From an uncultured Austwickia sp. (GTDB taxonomy: Bacteria > Actinomycetota > Actinomycetes > Actinomycetales > Dermatophilaceae), in assembly GCA_934678955.1 (NCBI GenBank), contig CAKUSI010000102.1, positions 1 to 11,366 on the forward strand: 11,366 bases of DNA, in the 5' to 3' direction. Of this stretch, positions 6,354-11,366 are shown piece by piece (the stretch's first letter is position 1; each line of letters starts with the position of its first letter). The position numbers and the translations under genes were made by a program. The notes beneath the pieces are model-generated. The model did no database searches. It was not told where the DNA came from and saw nothing but the letters and a program-made list of their open reading frames with translations.

Positions 6354-7546
6354 TTGGACTCGACCCACGCCTTCAACTTGCCCAGGCCCTCGCGGATCCG
6401 GTCTTCCGAGATACCCGAGTAGGCGAACCGGACGAACTGGGTGGTCTCGCCCGGCAGGGGCCGCCCGAAGTGGTTGCGGGTGCAGAACGAGCAGCCGGTC
6501 TCGTGCAGGGCCTGCTCGGCGAAGTCCGCGAGGCTGGTGGCGCCGACCCGCTGCATCGTCTCGGTGACGTCCGGGAAGAGGTAGAAGGTGCTCTCCGGCT
6601 TCGCGAGCTTGAGGCCGGGGATGGTGGTGAGGACGTCGTACGCGGCGTCGCGCCGCCCCCGCAGCGTGTCGACGATCGCCGTGACCTCGCTCTGGTCCCC
6701 CTCCAGTCCGGCCAGGCCGCCATACTGCACGAAATGAGCGGTGCAGGATTCGATGTTGGTGTTGAGCGTCCCGAAGTAGTTGCTGAGCGAGGCAGGCACG
6801 ATTCCGGCGCCGAGCCGCCAGCCGGTCATCGCGAACTTCTTCGAGAACGTGTACAGAATGACGGTCCGGTCCGCCATCCCATTAAGGCTTGAAATCGATT
6901 GCGAGACACCCGAATAGCGGGTTTCGAAGTATGCCTCGTCGGACAGCACCCACAGGTCGTGTTCGATCGCCAGGCGGGCGATCGTCTCCCGCTCCTCCGC
7001 GGGGGATTCCGCGCTCGTCGGGTTCTGCAGGTCGTTGTAGATGATCGCCTTCGTCTTCGGGCCGATCGAGGCCCTGATGCGGTCCATGTCCAGGGCGAAG
7101 CCGCTGTCGGTGGGGACGTAGCCATAGGGCTTGCCCACGCCACCGAGGAACTCGATGAAGCTCTCATAGATCGGGAAACCGGGGTTGGGGAAGAGCACCT
7201 CATCGCCCGGATCCATGACGCACTGGAGGAACTTGCTGATCACGGGCTTGCCGCCGGGCTGGATGATGACGTTGTCCGCGGTGTAGGAGGTGCCGCGGCG
7301 CAGGTTCGTGTCCGCCGCCAGCGCTTCGCGCAGGGGGGCGATGCCCGGGCCGGGGCAGTAGCCCGTCTTGCCGTCGGCGATCGCCTTGTTCATGCCCTCG
7401 ACGATCGTGGAGGGGGTGGCCAGGTCGATGTCACCGAGGTGGAAGGGGTAGACCGTGTTGCCCCGCGCGGCCCACTCCGCAGCCGTCGCCGAGACCGCGA
7501 ATGCCGTCTCCGTGCCCAGATCCTTCAATCGCGCGGCGAGGGCCAT
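6350..7546 (-). CDS. Class I/II PLP-dependent aminotransferase
   Basis: This is a fold-type I aminotransferase of 398 residues, acting in the cytoplasm with pyridoxal phosphate. Expected landmarks are visible: GYCPGPGIAPLREALA near 62-77, NPGFPIYES (121-129), NDLQNPTSAE (171-180, with the cofactor-contacting Asn175), SDEAYFE (202-208, Asp203 and Tyr206), the Schiff-base lysine Lys236 in YTFSKKFAMTGWRLG, and the carboxylate-binding arginine Arg373 in FVRFAYSG. The ATG at 7546 follows GAAAGGAG by six bases. The stop overlaps the GTG of the hydroxyacid dehydrogenase, so the two are co-translated. An aspartate, alanine or glyoxylate-linked aminotransferase are all possible. Pairing with a glyoxylate/hydroxypyruvate reductase hints at glyoxylate-glycine-serine metabolism, but the substrate is not readable from these motifs. 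A 16-bp tandem repeat lies immediately upstream. Confidence 0.92.
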   Translation of the reverse strand: MALAARLKDLGTETAFAVSATAAEWAARGNTVYPFHLGDIDLATPSTIVEGMNKAIADGKTGYCPGPGIAPLREALAADTNLRRGTSYTADNVIIQPGGKPVISKFLQCVMDPGDEVLFPNPGFPIYESFIEFLGGVGKPYGYVPTDSGFALDMDRIRASIGPKTKAIIYNDLQNPTSAESPAEERETIARLAIEHDLWVLSDEAYFETRYSGVSQSISSLNGMADRTVILYTFSKKFAMTGWRLGAGIVPASLSNYFGTLNTNIESCTAHFVQYGGLAGLEGDQSEVTAIVDTLRGRRDAAYDVLTTIPGLKLAKPESTFYLFPDVTETMQRVGATSLADFAEQALHETGCSFCTRNHFGRPLPGETTQFVRFAYSGISEDRIREGLGKLKAWVESK

Positions 7547-7552
7547 GGCCCG

Positions 7553-7560
7553 CTCCTTTC
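7553..7560 (-). promoter_or_regulatory. Aminotransferase ribosome binding site
   Basis: On the minus strand this reads GAAAGGAG, six bases before the ATG at 7546. It directly abuts the 16-bp tandem repeat, whose units contain a similar GACAAGGA. Confidence 0.8.
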
Positions 7561-7625
7561 ACCGTAGATCCTTGTCACCGTGGATCCTTGTCCCCGTAAA
7601 TCCTTGTCTCCGTAGAACCCCCGTC
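7561..7625 (-). repeat. 16-bp tandem repeat in the aminotransferase leader
   Basis: Three 16-bp units on the plus strand, ACCGTAGATCCTTGTC (7561-7576), ACCGTGGATCCTTGTC (7577-7592) and CCCGTAAATCCTTGTC (7593-7608), are followed by a degenerate fourth. On the coding strand of the aminotransferase each unit begins GACAAGGA, resembling its real ribosome binding site GAAAGGAG. The array therefore looks like repeated duplication of the Shine-Dalgarno region. Only the copy nearest the ATG is correctly placed to work. Confidence 0.9.
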
Positions 7626-7639
7626 GAGCCCCCCGGAGA

Positions 7640-7683
7640 TTTTCATTGGAGATGAGATGACTCTTGGCATTGAATAAACTACA
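7640..7683. promoter_or_regulatory. AT-rich island in the divergent gap, candidate promoter region
   Basis: This is the most AT-rich stretch in the gap between the divergent aminotransferase and gdhA genes. On the plus strand TAAACT (7675-7680) resembles a -10 box, and TTGGCA (7664-7669) with TACGCT (7690-7695) is an alternative pair, but with a 20-base spacer. No combination is convincing, and I could not fix a minus-strand promoter. The assignment rests mainly on composition and position. Confidence 0.3.
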
Positions 7684-7709
7684 TGCGGGTACGCTGTGCC
7701 GTCACTACC

Positions 7710-7730
7710 TGCGGTGAGTGGCCCACCGCA
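7710..7730. promoter_or_regulatory. 7-7-7 inverted repeat upstream of gdhA, candidate operator
   Basis: TGCGGTG (7710-7716) and CACCGCA (7724-7730) are perfect inverted halves separated by seven bases. The site lies just downstream of the AT-rich island and about 110 bp before the gdhA start. Spacing and symmetry suit a dimeric regulator, but the regulator is unknown and a transcript hairpin is equally possible. Confidence 0.35.
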
Positions 7731-7796
7731 CATCTTCGTCTCCGCCAGCCCCCGATGACACAGGTTCCGCGCAGACAGTGGAGGATGGCGTTAGGA

Positions 7797-7812
7797 CGCG
7801 ACGCGCGTCGCG
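7797..7812. promoter_or_regulatory. 16-bp perfect palindrome near the gdhA start
   Basis: CGCGACGCGCGTCGCG is fully self-complementary and ends 24 bases before the gdhA ATG, just upstream of its ribosome binding site (AGAAGGA, 7826-7832, four bases before the ATG). It could be a protein-binding site. CG-only palindromes also arise readily in DNA of this composition, although a 16-bp one is uncommon. Confidence 0.35.
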
Positions 7813-7827
7813 CGAGACGATGGATAG

Positions 7828-11366
<3,539 letters not shown>

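Noticed and set aside
5499..7567. Long plus-strand frames opposite the dehydrogenase and aminotransferase
   Set aside because: They are antisense shadows of genes whose catalytic motifs are complete on the minus strand.

Overview
The window comes from a high-GC actinobacterium. Nearly every reading frame is long and open because codon third positions are G or C. The first four genes are dnaK-grpE-dnaJ-hspR, the heat-shock operon order typical of Actinomycetota. The DnaK also lacks about 23 residues of the nucleotide-binding domain compared with the E. coli protein, as Gram-positive DnaKs do. I cannot fix the genus from sequence alone.

Layout. Positions 1-279 are the dnaK leader: a partly degenerate HAIR-like (HspR-binding) inverted repeat at the very edge, a 13-bp stem-loop, and a short 15-bp tandem repeat. 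Then, on the plus strand, come dnaK (280-2205), a strong hairpin, grpE (2329-3135), a 275-bp gap holding a striking C/A-rich 15-bp x 7 tandem array, a zinc-finger-less dnaJ (3411-4493), and hspR (4495-5199) with an unusual ~95-residue low-complexity N-terminus. A 75-nt palindrome (5208-5282) separates this operon from a convergent minus-strand pair. That pair is a PLP-dependent aminotransferase (6350-7546) followed by an overlapping D-2-hydroxyacid dehydrogenase of the glyoxylate/hydroxypyruvate reductase type (5376-6353). Both are read away from the divergent, plus-strand NADP-type glutamate dehydrogenase gdhA (7837-9183). The 290-bp divergent promoter region carries a 16-bp tandem repeat and two inverted repeats. 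From 9176 to the right edge a minus-strand gene encodes a PEP/pyruvate-binding (PPDK N-terminal, ATP-grasp type) protein. An in-frame amber codon at 10565-10567 interrupts it inside a conserved motif, so it is probably a recent pseudogene, a read-through gene, or a sequencing error. It overlaps the end of gdhA tail to tail.

Function. DnaK, DnaJ and GrpE form the Hsp70 folding machine. HspR is the MerR-family repressor that, in characterised actinobacteria, uses DnaK as co-repressor at HAIR sites to shut the operon off. The aminotransferase, hydroxyacid dehydrogenase and GDH would fit amino-group and glyoxylate/hydroxypyruvate metabolism, with GDH supplying glutamate, but that link is inferred.

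I found no mobile element, CRISPR array, tRNA or rRNA. The coding content is ordinary. The unusual signals are the amber interruption, the recurrence of 15-16-bp tandem repeats at four separate places, the extended HspR N-terminus, and the large hairpins and repeats between genes.
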